Assembly (NCBI GenBank): GCA_036504595.1
Contig: DASXUX010000042.1
Location: 186,001-250,000, forward strand
DNA length: 64,000 nt
Direction: 5' to 3'
Source: DASXUX01 sp036504595
GTDB taxonomy: Bacteria; Planctomycetota; SZUA-567; H5-PLA8
Shown here: positions 9,115 to 17,800 of the stretch, one piece after another
Layout of the letters: the number at the start of each line of letters is the position of its first letter
Position numbering within the stretch: position 1 is the stretch's first letter
Translations under genes and position numbers: made by a program
Notes under the pieces: generated by a model
What the model was told of the DNA's origin: nothing
The model's input: the letters and a program-made list of their open reading frames with translations, nothing else
The model's database searches: none

Positions 9115-9420
9115 TCACGCCGGCACCGCCCTCGGCCGCACTTCCCGGTCCAGCCGGGAAGCAATGGCATCCGCGGTTACATCGAGGTCATAGTCCATCT
9201 GCAGTCCGAGCCAGAACTGCGCCGACATGCGGAAATAGCGGCCCAGCCGCAACGCCGTGTCCGCCGTCAAACTCCGCTTTCCCAGCACGATCTCGTTGAT
9301 CCGTCGCGGCGGGACGCCGATGTCGAGCGCTAGTCTATTTTGGCTCAGGCCCATCGGCTTGAGGAACTCCTCAAGGAGCACCTCGCCCGGATGAACCGGC
9401 TTCAACTCTCTCCTGGCCAT
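9115..9420 (-). CDS. higA: HigA-family antitoxin (XRE)
   Basis: A 101-residue DNA-binding antitoxin of a type II module. Seen: the family opening HPGEVLLEEFLKPMGLSQNRLA followed by an HTH (NRLALDIGVPPRRINEIVLGKRSLTADTALRLGRYF) and the closing FWLGLQMDYDLD. It would neutralise HigB and repress the pair. I start at the ATG at 9420, with GGGGGC six bases upstream, rather than the in-frame GTG at 9426. Gene order (toxin first, antitoxin second) is the usual one for HigBA. Confidence 0.93.
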   Translation of the reverse strand: MARRELKPVHPGEVLLEEFLKPMGLSQNRLALDIGVPPRRINEIVLGKRSLTADTALRLGRYFRMSAQFWLGLQMDYDLDVTADAIASRLDREVRPRAVPA

Positions 9421-9431
9421 AGGCACGCCCC

Positions 9432-9713
9432 CTAATGGTAGTCCACAATCTCTACGTCAAAGGCGTCGCTGCCTTGCCACTCGAAGCAGATACGCCACTG
9501 ATCGTTAATGCGAATGCTGAATTGCCCCAAACGGCTGCCGGACAGTTTCTCAAGCCGGTTGGCCGGCGGCACTCGCAGGTCCTGTAACGAGGTTGCGCGG
9601 TTAAGCATCCGCAGTTTTCGCAGCGCCGTTTGTTGGATGTCAGCCGGCAGTCGCCGAGACTGCACGCGGTTGAAGATGTCCTCGGTCTCCTTGGACCTGA
9701 ACGATCTAATCAC
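9432..9713 (-). CDS. higB: HigB-family mRNA interferase toxin
   Basis: A 93-residue RelE/HigB-fold toxin that would cleave ribosome-bound mRNA. Seen: IRSFRSKETEDIFN at the start, the RKLRMLNRATSLQDLRVPPANRLEKLSGSR core, and the RINDQWRICFEW strand that holds basic catalytic residues in this family. Full length. It begins with GTG at 9713 with no visible ribosome site, close to a good promoter, so translation may be leaderless. The antitoxin gene follows after 11 bases. Confidence 0.93.
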   Translation of the reverse strand: MIRSFRSKETEDIFNRVQSRRLPADIQQTALRKLRMLNRATSLQDLRVPPANRLEKLSGSRLGQFSIRINDQWRICFEWQGSDAFDVEIVDYH

Positions 9714-9719
9714 AGGTTC

Positions 9720-9748
9720 AGCCTATAACGCGCAACGTTATATGTCAA
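9720..9748 (-). promoter_or_regulatory. higBA promoter with palindromic operator
   Basis: On the minus strand a consensus TTGACA (9748-9743) is followed at about 17 bp by TAGGCT (or TATAGG slightly nearer). Overlapping the spacer is a perfect palindrome, TATAACG-CGCAA-CGTTATA (9724-9742), a likely HigA operator. The start codon of higB lies only about seven bases downstream of the -10. Confidence 0.6.
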
Positions 9749-9863
9749 TGGTTGCGCGACGTGCAATCGAAGCCGCCCTCGCGCATTTCGCCAAGCCAAG
9801 GCTTGGTTTGCAGATGGTTGCGGCACATGCGAAACCTGCTAAAAGTCGAGAAGCGAGTGGCCG

Positions 9864-9888
9864 TACCACTCACCACTCACCAAAAGGA
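9864..9888 (+). repeat. CCACTCA heptamer tract
   Basis: Short CCACTCA-type array (GTACCACTCACCACTCACC) directly upstream of the esterase ribosome site. It shares its unit with tracts at 45110-45150 and 46975-47012. Confidence 0.5.
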
Positions 9889-9894
9889 ACGCCC

Positions 9895-10650
9895 ATGTCC
9901 TTCATCCAAGCATCCTTCTGGAGCCCCGTTCTGCAAAAGCAGGCACAGATGTACGTCATCCTGCCGGATGTGGGGCAAGGTCCGTTCCCCGTCTATTACC
10001 TGCTGCACGGCCTCAGTGACGATCACACCATCTGGCACCGGCGTACGTCGATCGAACGTTACGTAGCGCAACTTCCGCTGATCGTCGTCATGCCTGACGG
10101 CTATCGAGGCTTCTACACCGACAACGACATCGGGCCGGCCTACGGCCGCTACATAACTCAGGACGTGATCGGATTCACCCAGCGCGCGTTTCCGGCGCGC
10201 CGAGAACGCTCCGGCCGCTGCATCGGCGGCCTGTCCATGGGCGGCTACGGAGCGGTGCGACTGGCGCTCGCTCATCCGGACCTGTTCGTGAGCGCCAACA
10301 GCCACTCCGGCGCGCTGAAGGCCGGCTATGAGGGAGACTTCAACAAGGTCGAACCGGAGTTTCAGCGCATCTTTGGACCGAACTCAAAAGGCTCCGCGCA
10401 CGATTGCTTTGCACTGGTCGAGAAACTCAAGAAGCAGCGCAAGCCGATCCCGAAACTCTACCTCGACTGCGGCACCGAAGATTTTCTGCTCGACCACAAC
10501 CGCGGCTTCACCGCGCACCTGAAGAAGCTGAAAATCCCACACACATACCTCGAACACCCGGGCAATCACGAATGGGCTTACTGGGACCAGCACGTCACCG
10601 AAGCCCTTGCCTTCCACTGCAAAGCGCTGGGCATCAAACCCATGCCGTAG
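9895..10650 (+). CDS. Alpha/beta-hydrolase esterase (EstD/esterase D-like)
   Basis: A 251-residue cytoplasmic serine esterase of the putative-esterase family that includes S-formylglutathione hydrolase, antigen 85 and feruloyl esterases. Seen: YYLLHGLSDDH (oxyanion region), nucleophile Ser114 in GGLSMGGYGA, Asp196 in LDCGTEDFLLD and His225 in HPGNHEWAYW, a complete triad. No signal peptide is seen from the ATG at 9895, which follows AAAAGGAA; the long in-frame extension to 9508 crosses the toxin gene and is not credible. The substrate cannot be read from sequence; an acetyl or feruloyl sugar ester would suit the neighbourhood. Confidence 0.88.
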   Translation: MSFIQASFWSPVLQKQAQMYVILPDVGQGPFPVYYLLHGLSDDHTIWHRRTSIERYVAQLPLIVVMPDGYRGFYTDNDIGPAYGRYITQDVIGFTQRAFPARRERSGRCIGGLSMGGYGAVRLALAHPDLFVSANSHSGALKAGYEGDFNKVEPEFQRIFGPNSKGSAHDCFALVEKLKKQRKPIPKLYLDCGTEDFLLDHNRGFTAHLKKLKIPHTYLEHPGNHEWAYWDQHVTEALAFHCKALGIKPMP

Positions 10651-10706
10651 ACAAGCGTGCTAATAGAGCGAGACTCATGGACGCCTCCCGTCCAAGGAAC
10701 AAAACC

Positions 10707-11759
10707 ATGAGAAATGCACTTTGCTTGCCAAGAGTACATCTGGTGATGCAGGCGACCCTCGTCTTCGCCGTAATCTGCGGCTGGACCCACGCCGCGGAAG
10801 GCGCGCCGAACGCAAGGCTTGTGACGCAGGAAACACCCATGGGGAATGCCGAGATCCAAATTCTCCCGGCAACCGTCCGAGCAAGCCTCGATGGCAAGCA
10901 CATGGCTTTTGTGGCCCGGCGGAACAACTCCTGGTTGGTGGCAACCGATGGCGTGCCTGGCAAGGAGTACGATGGCATCGGCGAAAGCAGCCTCGTCTTC
11001 AGCCCGGACGGCAAGCACCTCGCTTACGCGGCGCTTCAGGGCAACAACTGGCTGGTGGTCGTGGATGGCGCGGAGGAAAAGGGATACGAAAGCATCCGCA
11101 GTATCGTCTTCAGCCCGGACAGCCGCCGCGTGAGCTATGCCGCCAATCGAGGCCGCAGTTGGTTCGTCGTGGTCAGCGGCGCCGAAGGGCCGGGATTTGA
11201 CAGATGCCGCGGCATCTGCTTCAGCCCCAACAGCAGGCGTGTGGCTTACGTAGCCAGTCGCGGCCGGAACAAGCTTGTGGTTGTAGACGGCGAGCCGCAG
11301 CGAGAATTCGACGACATCGCGAAGAACAGCCTGACCTTCAGCCCCGACAGCAAACGTGTGGCTTACGCGGCCAATCGAGGCCGCAGTTGGTTGGTGGTCG
11401 TGGACGGCGCCGAAGGCAAGGAATACGATGCGCTGGGGGTAGCGCCGGCCTCCGTGCCGGCGGATCCGGACGCCGCCCCCGCTTACGCCGCGCTGGGGGT
11501 GAACCCGGAGGTCGTGGCGCTGGAAGACATCATTGGGTCTGCACGCCCGGTCTTCAGCACCGACAGCCGTTGCCTTGCGTACTGGGGTCGGCGCGGCAGT
11601 AAGTGGCTGGTGATCGTGAACGGCTTAGAGAGTAAGCCATACGACGGGTTCCTTCGCGGCAGCAATGTGGTCTTCGACGGCCCGAAATCACTTCATGCCC
11701 TTGCGATTCTTGGCAACGAAGCCTTCCGTGTGAAGATAGATATTCTGGACGGACAGTAG
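10707..11759 (+). CDS. Exported beta-propeller repeat protein
   Basis: A 350-residue protein with a signal peptide (about residues 1-27, ending THAAEG) and six or seven repeats of the form FSPDGKHLAYAA...G..WLVVVDG.E.K.YD.I, which fit TolB/WD40-like blades. Such proteins usually act as binding platforms in the periplasm or outer envelope; no catalytic motif is visible. Between blades five and six lies an insert (ALGVAPASVPADPDAAPAYA) containing an in-frame palindrome at 11444-11461. AAGGAAC precedes the ATG at 10707. No partner gene is obvious. Confidence 0.75.
   Translation: MRNALCLPRVHLVMQATLVFAVICGWTHAAEGAPNARLVTQETPMGNAEIQILPATVRASLDGKHMAFVARRNNSWLVATDGVPGKEYDGIGESSLVFSPDGKHLAYAALQGNNWLVVVDGAEEKGYESIRSIVFSPDSRRVSYAANRGRSWFVVVSGAEGPGFDRCRGICFSPNSRRVAYVASRGRNKLVVVDGEPQREFDDIAKNSLTFSPDSKRVAYAANRGRSWLVVVDGAEGKEYDALGVAPASVPADPDAAPAYAALGVNPEVVALEDIIGSARPVFSTDSRCLAYWGRRGSKWLVIVNGLESKPYDGFLRGSNVVFDGPKSLHALAILGNEAFRVKIDILDGQ
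11444..11461. repeat. In-frame GC palindrome
   Basis: GCCGGCCTCCGTGCCGGC inside the propeller gene, encoding the peptide PASVPA. The same 17 bases occur at 14204-14220 at the start of the ECF sigma gene, and a variant (GTCCCC core) at 15122-15139 in the anti-sigma gene. Confidence 0.7.
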
Positions 11760-11810
11760 ATCGTAGCGGTTGCGCCCGTTTAGCTATGGAAGCAGAAAGG
11801 AGAACTCAAG

Positions 11811-12188
11811 ATGGCTAAGGCAATTCAGAACGAAATCAAGTGGCTTCGCGACGCGGAAGCGCACGATTATCCGGCCGCCAAATCCTATCTCAGCCTCATC
11901 TACCGCGAGGCGCGGGCCGCGAAAATAGTTGCGACGCTCAAGCGCACTTCCGTTGTGCAATTCAAAGCCAAGGACATCTTCAGAGCTTCGCAGCTCCCGT
12001 TGCTGGGCGTCAGCAATTCACACGTCGAAAGGGATAGGAAAAAAATTCGCGACAAGGTAAGTCTATCGCCTCTTTTGCTCGTTAGAGACGAACAGAACGG
12101 CAAGGTGGTGATCGCGGATGGCTACCACAGGTTGTGCGCCGTATATGAGGTCAACGAAGACGCTCTGATTCCCTGCAAAATCGTTTAA
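11811..12188 (+). CDS. ParB/sulfiredoxin-fold small protein
   Basis: A 125-residue cytoplasmic protein of a widely conserved but uncharacterised family. Its C-terminal half (LPLLGVSN, IRDKVSLSPLLLVRD, KVVIADGYHRLCAVY) carries the DGYHRL motif that corresponds to the DGxHR box of ParB N-terminal/Srx-fold domains, some of which are nucleotide-binding or nuclease domains. Start ATG at 11811 follows AAAGGAGA. No parA or partition genes are nearby, so a role in segregation is not suggested. Confidence 0.7.
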   Translation: MAKAIQNEIKWLRDAEAHDYPAAKSYLSLIYREARAAKIVATLKRTSVVQFKAKDIFRASQLPLLGVSNSHVERDRKKIRDKVSLSPLLLVRDEQNGKVVIADGYHRLCAVYEVNEDALIPCKIV

Positions 12189-12239
12189 GTAATGAGCTGG
12201 CTCGTTGCCGGCAAATAGCAGCATCCAGGAGCACGCAGC

Positions 12240-12728
12240 ATGTGGAATCTGTCTTTGCCGTGGTGGGAGATGATTGCGCGCGGAGCCATCGTCTACGCCT
12301 TTCTGCTGATTCTGCTCCGCCTGACCGGCAAGCGCCAGGTCGGTCAACTCGCCCCGTTCGATCTGGTGCTTCTGCTCGTGCTGTCGAACGCCGTGCAAAA
12401 TTCGATGAACGGCGGCGATAACTCGGTGCTGGGAGGGCTCATCTCTGCGACGACGCTGGTTCTGCTCAATTACATTCTGGGGCTCGCCACGTTCCGCAGC
12501 AAAAAACTGGAGGCGCTCGTCGAGGGACGGCCACAGGTTCTCATCCACAACGGCAAGCTGTATGAGGACGTCATGGCGCACGCGCAGTTGACCCATCATG
12601 AACTGAACGCGGCGCTGCGGCAGGCCGGATGCGCCTCCGTGGAGCACGTGCACTCCGCCATTCTTGAAAACAATGGCTCCATCAGCGTGATACAGCGAAG
12701 GGAAGGCGTAAAGGAATCCCCGAATTGA
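12240..12728 (+). CDS. DUF421 (YetF-type) membrane protein
   Basis: A 162-residue inner-membrane protein: three hydrophobic helices (about residues 10-30, 38-55, 62-82) followed by a soluble DUF421 domain (LEALVEGRPQVLIHNGKLYEDVMAHAQLT). The signature LRLTGKRQVGQLAPFDLVLLLVLSNAVQNSM is diagnostic of the YetF/YcaP family, whose members are linked to stress or spore physiology without a defined reaction. The gene lies convergent with the SGNH hydrolase gene; the two stops are about 20 bases apart. Confidence 0.92.
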   Translation: MWNLSLPWWEMIARGAIVYAFLLILLRLTGKRQVGQLAPFDLVLLLVLSNAVQNSMNGGDNSVLGGLISATTLVLLNYILGLATFRSKKLEALVEGRPQVLIHNGKLYEDVMAHAQLTHHELNAALRQAGCASVEHVHSAILENNGSISVIQRREGVKESPN

Positions 12729-12747
12729 CCTCCCCAGCGTAATGTAA

Positions 12748-13968
12748 TCACGGCAGGAACAGGCGTGAAATCCCGTCGCCGATACCCTTGCCGCCGGGCT
12801 GCGCCAGATGAATATTGTCGGCGTACCAGCCCAGTTCCTTCATCTTGGCACTGTTCAGCCCCGCATACAGATCCAGGTACGGATAGTGGTTGGCTTCGAA
12901 CCATGCGATGCGGTCCTTGCAGGTCTGCAGGTCAGGACGGCTGATGCCGTCCCGCGGCGACCAGTTTTGGAAGAACAGAAGCTGCGTCTGCGGCAACGCC
13001 GCCTTCACGCGCTGTGTGAGCAATTCGAATTCCAGGTTGCGATTCGTCTGAGTCGGCGACCCCGTTCCACCGCTCTCCGGCTTCGACAAAAAGATGATCG
13101 TATAATCCGGGTTCATCTCCGTCAGAATTTTCTCCCAGCCCGGCTGGCGCAAGATGAAGTCATGCGCCCACCAGCCGCCATGCGAAATGTTGTACAGCAC
13201 GACGCCCGGCGCGGAATTCTCGGCGAGCACGCCGTGGAAGAAGAACGTACCGTCGTGAATAGCATTGATCTTCAGCGTGTGTTTTCCGTCCGGTGCCTCG
13301 AACTTCAGCAAGCCCATGTCCAGCGTTTGATCGGCCGCGGCCGGTTCGATCTTGCGCGCGTCGGCATCCAACGCAGCCGCAAATCCGGCGCAGCGCGTTT
13401 CCTGCCACGTTCCAGTAAACCGCTTAAACGCGCCCATACTGTAAACGACGGTGAAGCGGCTGCCCGGCGCCTCCAGTTTCCACTCGGCCGCGGGAGAATC
13501 CGTGCAAACGAACCGTCCATTCCATCCCAGATACGGCCACGCATCGCCCTGCCCGCCAAAGCTGTCGCGCCACACGCCGGCGGCCTCGCACGCAAAGTCC
13601 TTCTTGTCGTCCCACAACCAGCCCGCCGCGCCGCCTTTTCCCCATCCGGCAACAATCGTTCCAAAGCCGCCCATGCCGTAGGCGTCCTGCAGGTTCTTGC
13701 GGAAATAATGCGACCAGTGATAGCCGCCATCGCTCAGACTGTCGCCAATAATCAAAATCCGCAGCTTGCCGTCTTTGCCGAGGTTCTTCGCCTTCGATTT
13801 GAAGGACTGGATCAGACTGTCCGCGTTGTGCAGGCTCTGCAGCGAACATCCATCGTTCCACGCGCTCGGCGCTGGACCGTCCGCCGCCTGGACAGCGCAG
13901 ACAACGGCGGCAAGGCAAAGCGCGGATCGGAACAGAACGCCGCGCCGGATATAATCGTCGAGTCGCAT
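12748..13968 (-). CDS. Exported SGNH/GDSL hydrolase with N-terminal extension
   Basis: A 406-residue secreted esterase-type enzyme. A signal peptide (about 1-29, ending VQAADG) is followed by the SGNH core: nucleophile Ser77 in ILIIGDSLSDGG, the block-II glycine region (GMGGFGTIVAGWGKGG), and the Asp384/His387 pair in DNIHLAQPGG. Between residues 130 and 260 there is a beta-rich insert (RFTVVYSMGAFKRFTGTW...) that may be a jelly-roll module, as in two-domain carbohydrate esterases. It probably removes acyl groups from polysaccharides outside the cytoplasm. Divergent from the sigma-factor gene at 14169. Confidence 0.85.
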   Translation of the reverse strand: MRLDDYIRRGVLFRSALCLAAVVCAVQAADGPAPSAWNDGCSLQSLHNADSLIQSFKSKAKNLGKDGKLRILIIGDSLSDGGYHWSHYFRKNLQDAYGMGGFGTIVAGWGKGGAAGWLWDDKKDFACEAAGVWRDSFGGQGDAWPYLGWNGRFVCTDSPAAEWKLEAPGSRFTVVYSMGAFKRFTGTWQETRCAGFAAALDADARKIEPAAADQTLDMGLLKFEAPDGKHTLKINAIHDGTFFFHGVLAENSAPGVVLYNISHGGWWAHDFILRQPGWEKILTEMNPDYTIIFLSKPESGGTGSPTQTNRNLEFELLTQRVKAALPQTQLLFFQNWSPRDGISRPDLQTCKDRIAWFEANHYPYLDLYAGLNSAKMKELGWYADNIHLAQPGGKGIGDGISRLFLP

Positions 13969-14168
13969 GTCGTGTCCTCTCTGAAAGCTCTGTTTCGGCG
14001 CGACGATTATGTGCTCCTATAATGGCGATGTAAAATCTGAAACCACCGTGAAGGACCGTTTAGCGCCTCAGTTGTATTTGGGGCTCTCTCGGCGCGACTT
14101 ATCGACTTTTGCACTTTTTAGAGGTAACCTTTCTCCTCGCTATTCGTCTTAGGAACGTGGCAGCACCG

Positions 14169-14810
14169 ATGCGATACCCGGTCGAAGCGCTCAGCCTGAT
14201 GATGCCGGCCTCCGTGCCGGTCCAGAGAGACTCTGTAGCTTTGCGTGCCGATTCCCACAACGAAGAACCCTCAGACCGCGTGCTGATGGCTCACATTGCC
14301 GCGCGGGATGCGAACTGGGCCGGGGCGCTGGAACAGCTTTTTATACGGCATTCACCGGCGTTGCTGGCGTTCTGCACGCGGTTTCTACGGGATCAGATTG
14401 AGGCTGAAGATCTCGTGCACGACGTCTTTGTGCAGACCCTGGAGCGCGGGAAGAGTTTCCGGAACGATGGTCCGCTGAGGGCCTGGCTGTTCTCGCTGGC
14501 GGTGAACCTGGCGCGCACGCGGCACCGGCGTTCGAAGCTGGATCAGCAGTTCCGGAGTGAACTTGCGGAGAAGAAGCAGAACGCCAGCGACCCAGCGCGT
14601 GCACTCGAGCGTCAAGAACTCCGAGACGAGATCGACAAGGCGGTCGAAACGCTTTCCGAAAGTGAACGTGAGACGTTCCTGCTCTACTGGTTCGGCGCAC
14701 TGAGCTACGGCGAGATCAGCGCGATTACAGGCATCTCTGTCCCAGCGGCCAAGGTGCGCGTCCATCGCGCGTTGGCTCACCTGGGAAAGGCATTGCAGAA
14801 GCTGAAGTGA
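14169..14810 (+). CDS. ECF-family RNA polymerase sigma factor
   Basis: About 213 residues. Region 2 is seen as LEQLFIRHSPALLAFCTRFLRDQIEAEDLVHDVFVQTLERGKSF with RAWLFSLAVNLART, and region 4 as LSESERETFLLYWFGALSYGEISAITGISVPAAKVRVHRALAHL, so it should bind core polymerase and a dedicated -35/-10 promoter set. The N-terminus is uncertain: ATG at 14169 is used, but the frame is open to 14109 and a further ATG lies at 14199. An in-frame GC palindrome covers the N-terminal MMPASVPV. The next gene, 59 bases downstream, begins with a zinc-binding anti-sigma domain, so this sigma is almost certainly controlled by it. Confidence 0.93.
   Translation: MRYPVEALSLMMPASVPVQRDSVALRADSHNEEPSDRVLMAHIAARDANWAGALEQLFIRHSPALLAFCTRFLRDQIEAEDLVHDVFVQTLERGKSFRNDGPLRAWLFSLAVNLARTRHRRSKLDQQFRSELAEKKQNASDPARALERQELRDEIDKAVETLSESERETFLLYWFGALSYGEISAITGISVPAAKVRVHRALAHLGKALQKLK
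14204..14220. repeat. In-frame GC palindrome, second copy
   Basis: Same 17 bases as 11444-11460 (GCCGGCCTCCGTGCCGG), here encoding the N-terminal PASVPV of the sigma factor. Confidence 0.65.
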
Positions 14811-14869
14811 GAAGCCCCGGGCGCTCCTGCCCGCGGGTCAGCGGGCAACGGCGCTTCAGGAGGTGAAGG

Positions 14870-17800
14870 ATGAACTGCGACGATTTCTCCTTATTGATGC
14901 CCGACGCGCTGAGCGGGCGGCTGGATGCAAGCGAGGCCGGCGAGCTTAAAGCGCATCTGGAAGAGTGTGCGGAATGCCGCGCGGCTTTTGGCGAGATGGC
15001 TCACGCGTCGGCGTTGCTCGAACGCGGGTTTACGGATATGGAGCCAAAGACGGATGCGCGCCTCTTGGCGCGCGTGCTCGAATCGGCTCACGCGAAGCCG
15101 CCAGTTGTGCGGCGCGGTGGCGCCGGCGTCCCCGCCGGCTGGGCCAGCGCGGCGGCGGCGGTCGCGCTGGTGGCGGTCATTGCGGGGCTCGTGCTTTCAC
15201 AGCGAAAGCAGACGACAACAGCAGGAGGCAGTAAGCAGGAGGCGGCAGGCAGGAGCGACGGCACGAAGGAAACGGCAGGAGGCGGGAGCGACACTGAACG
15301 ACGACGCGGAGACGGGGAGACGGGGGGACGGGGCGAAACGACGACCGCGGAAGACGCCAATCATTCCGCAATCCGCAATCCGCAATCCGCAATCGCCACA
15401 ACTGAGCGCCCCAGACGCGACGTGATCGACGATCAGCTCGGGCTGGCCCTGCTGAAGCGGACAGGGCTGATTGCGATCTGCGATCCGCAACGGCAGGCGT
15501 GGCGAAGCCTGGTGGCGGGCGAACGGATCCCATACGGATGGGCGGTGCGCACGGCCAGCGGGGCTCGAGCGGAACTGGCGTTTGGCGAAAGCCGCATTCG
15601 GCTGGACGAGAACACCTCGGTGACGATTGCCCAAGGCGACGACAAGAGCCGCGTGGCCAATCTGTCGAGCGGGCGGGTGCGCGTGGATCTGCTGCGGGCG
15701 GAGGCGCCCTTCCGGATCGCGTCGAATGGCGGGGTCGTGGAACTGACGGGCACGATTGTCGAAGTCGATGCTCCAGCCCCCGATCTCGCGTTCGTAACAG
15801 TGTTGGAAGGACATGTGAAGGTCACGGCGAAGCTCGCCGGCAAAGAAGCGCCAATGGCGCTGACGGCGGCGGCGGGGCAGGAAGCATTGCTCGTCTGCAC
15901 GGCGACGCGGCAGGCGCTGGAGGCTCTGCCGGCGGAACTGCGCGCGCGGGCGCTGAAGCTGGCGGGCGAAGCAGGACTCGTGCTGCCGGCTGGCGCGGGA
16001 AACGGCGAAAAGAATGTGGCGGGCACGACGACACGCTGGGATGCCGACCTGGATGCGCCACGGCCGAATTCGGCGTCGGTGGGGCAACTGATTGTCAGAG
16101 ATGAGCAGGGCCGCGAAGCCGAACCGCTGGCGATTGAGTCGATGACGGTTCACACGTCCATTCGCGGGCCGGAGGCGCTCACGCGCGTGGACCAGGTGTT
16201 CCTGAATCAGACGCCGCGCGTGCTGGAAGGAACCTTTTATTTTCCGCTGCCGCCGGGCGCGGCGATCGCGCGGTTTGCCATGTACGTGGACGACAAGACG
16301 CTGATCGAAGGCGAAGTGGTCGAGCGCGGGAAGGCGCGCGAAGTGTTCGAGTTCATTCTGCACCAGAAGCGCGATCCGGCGTTGCTGGAATGGATGGAAG
16401 GGAATTTGTTCAAAACCCGTATTTTCCCGATCGCGCCGAATGGGAAGAAACGCGTGATCATGGAATACACGGAACTGCTGCCGGCGTTCTACGACACGCG
16501 GAGATACGTGCTGCCGCTGGTCAGCGAGCTCTCCCAAAAGACGCCCATCGGTCAGCTCAACATCCGAGTGGACCTTGAGAGCGGCGACGGGTCGCGCTTC
16601 ACGGAAGTGCTCGCGCCGTCGTATCGGCGGGAGACGTTCGTCGCCGGAGAGAATTCGGCGCGCGCGTCGGCATCGATGACGCAGACCCGCTTCACGCCGC
16701 GAGCAGACTTCGTGGTGAACTTTTCGGCGCCGCGAGCCAGTCCGCTCTTTGCAGCGGCGTTCGCGGACAAGAGCGAAGCGCCGTATGTGCTGCTGGGGTA
16801 TCAGGCGCGCACCGCGTTTCCGGGCCCCAAGGCAATCAGCACGGGCAGCCAACAGCAAACAGAGGCTGCCCGTGGCACCATGAGAGACGTGCTGCTGATT
16901 GCCGAAACGTCTGGCGCGCGGACGCCGCAGGATCTGGACGCTCAGGCGCGGACGCTGAAGGCGCTGCTGGCCTCGCTTTCGCCGGAGACGGACCGCGTGG
17001 CTTTGGCGGCGGCGGATATTTCGCTGACGCCGTTTTTGGATTCGTTCTGCTCACCGCGAGGAATCCATGCGAAAGAAGCGCTGAAAGCCCTGGCTCAACG
17101 GCCGCCGCTGGGAGCCTTAGATCTGGGTGCGGCGGTGCGCGGAGCGGCGCAGTTCTTTGCCGCGCATTCAGACGCGGGGCGCAAGCATGTCGTGATCTTT
17201 GTGGGCGGCGGCATGCCGGCGTACGGGGTGCTCGATTCTGGAACATTGGCGGAAGAAGGCGCCGCGGAGCTTTCGGCGGCGAAGGCGTCTCTCGTCGCGG
17301 TGGGGCTTGGGCGCGCGGTGGATGCTCTGGCGCTGTCGGAGTTGGCGCGGCGGACAGGAGGGTTCTACCGGCCGATGCGCGTGGAGGAGGGGCTGGACGA
17401 AGCGGCGTTCTTGCTGGGATTGAGTCTGCAGGCCCCGCTGGTTGAGAACCCCCTCATCGAAAGCGCGGAACTGCTGGGACTCTGGCCGGAGAACCTCGGC
17501 GCGCTGATTCCAGGCCAAGAGGTTTTCCTGTTCGCACGCGCAAAGATGCCAACCAGCGAGAGATTCAGTGTTGCCATCAAAGGCACTCTGGCTGGCGAAA
17601 GCTGCGCCCGCGTGTTCGACGTGTCTTGGCCCAAAAACATGGCGGCGGACCCGGCGGTTGGACGCTTCTGGGCTCGCGCGCAACTGGACCGCCTGCTCGC
17701 TCAACCGCAAACGCCGGAACTGCGGCGGCAGATCATCGACCTGGCTCAAGCCTGGACCCTGATGAGCCCGTACACGTCGCTGCTGGTGCTGGAGTCCGAG

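Noticed and set aside
9508..9894. N-terminal extension of the esterase gene
   Set aside because: It would overlap the higB gene and its promoter on the opposite strand and has no esterase similarity; ATG 9895 has a good ribosome site.
15197..16858. 553-codon open frame on the minus strand
   Set aside because: Antisense of the giant gene; arises from the high GC content and repeat tracts.
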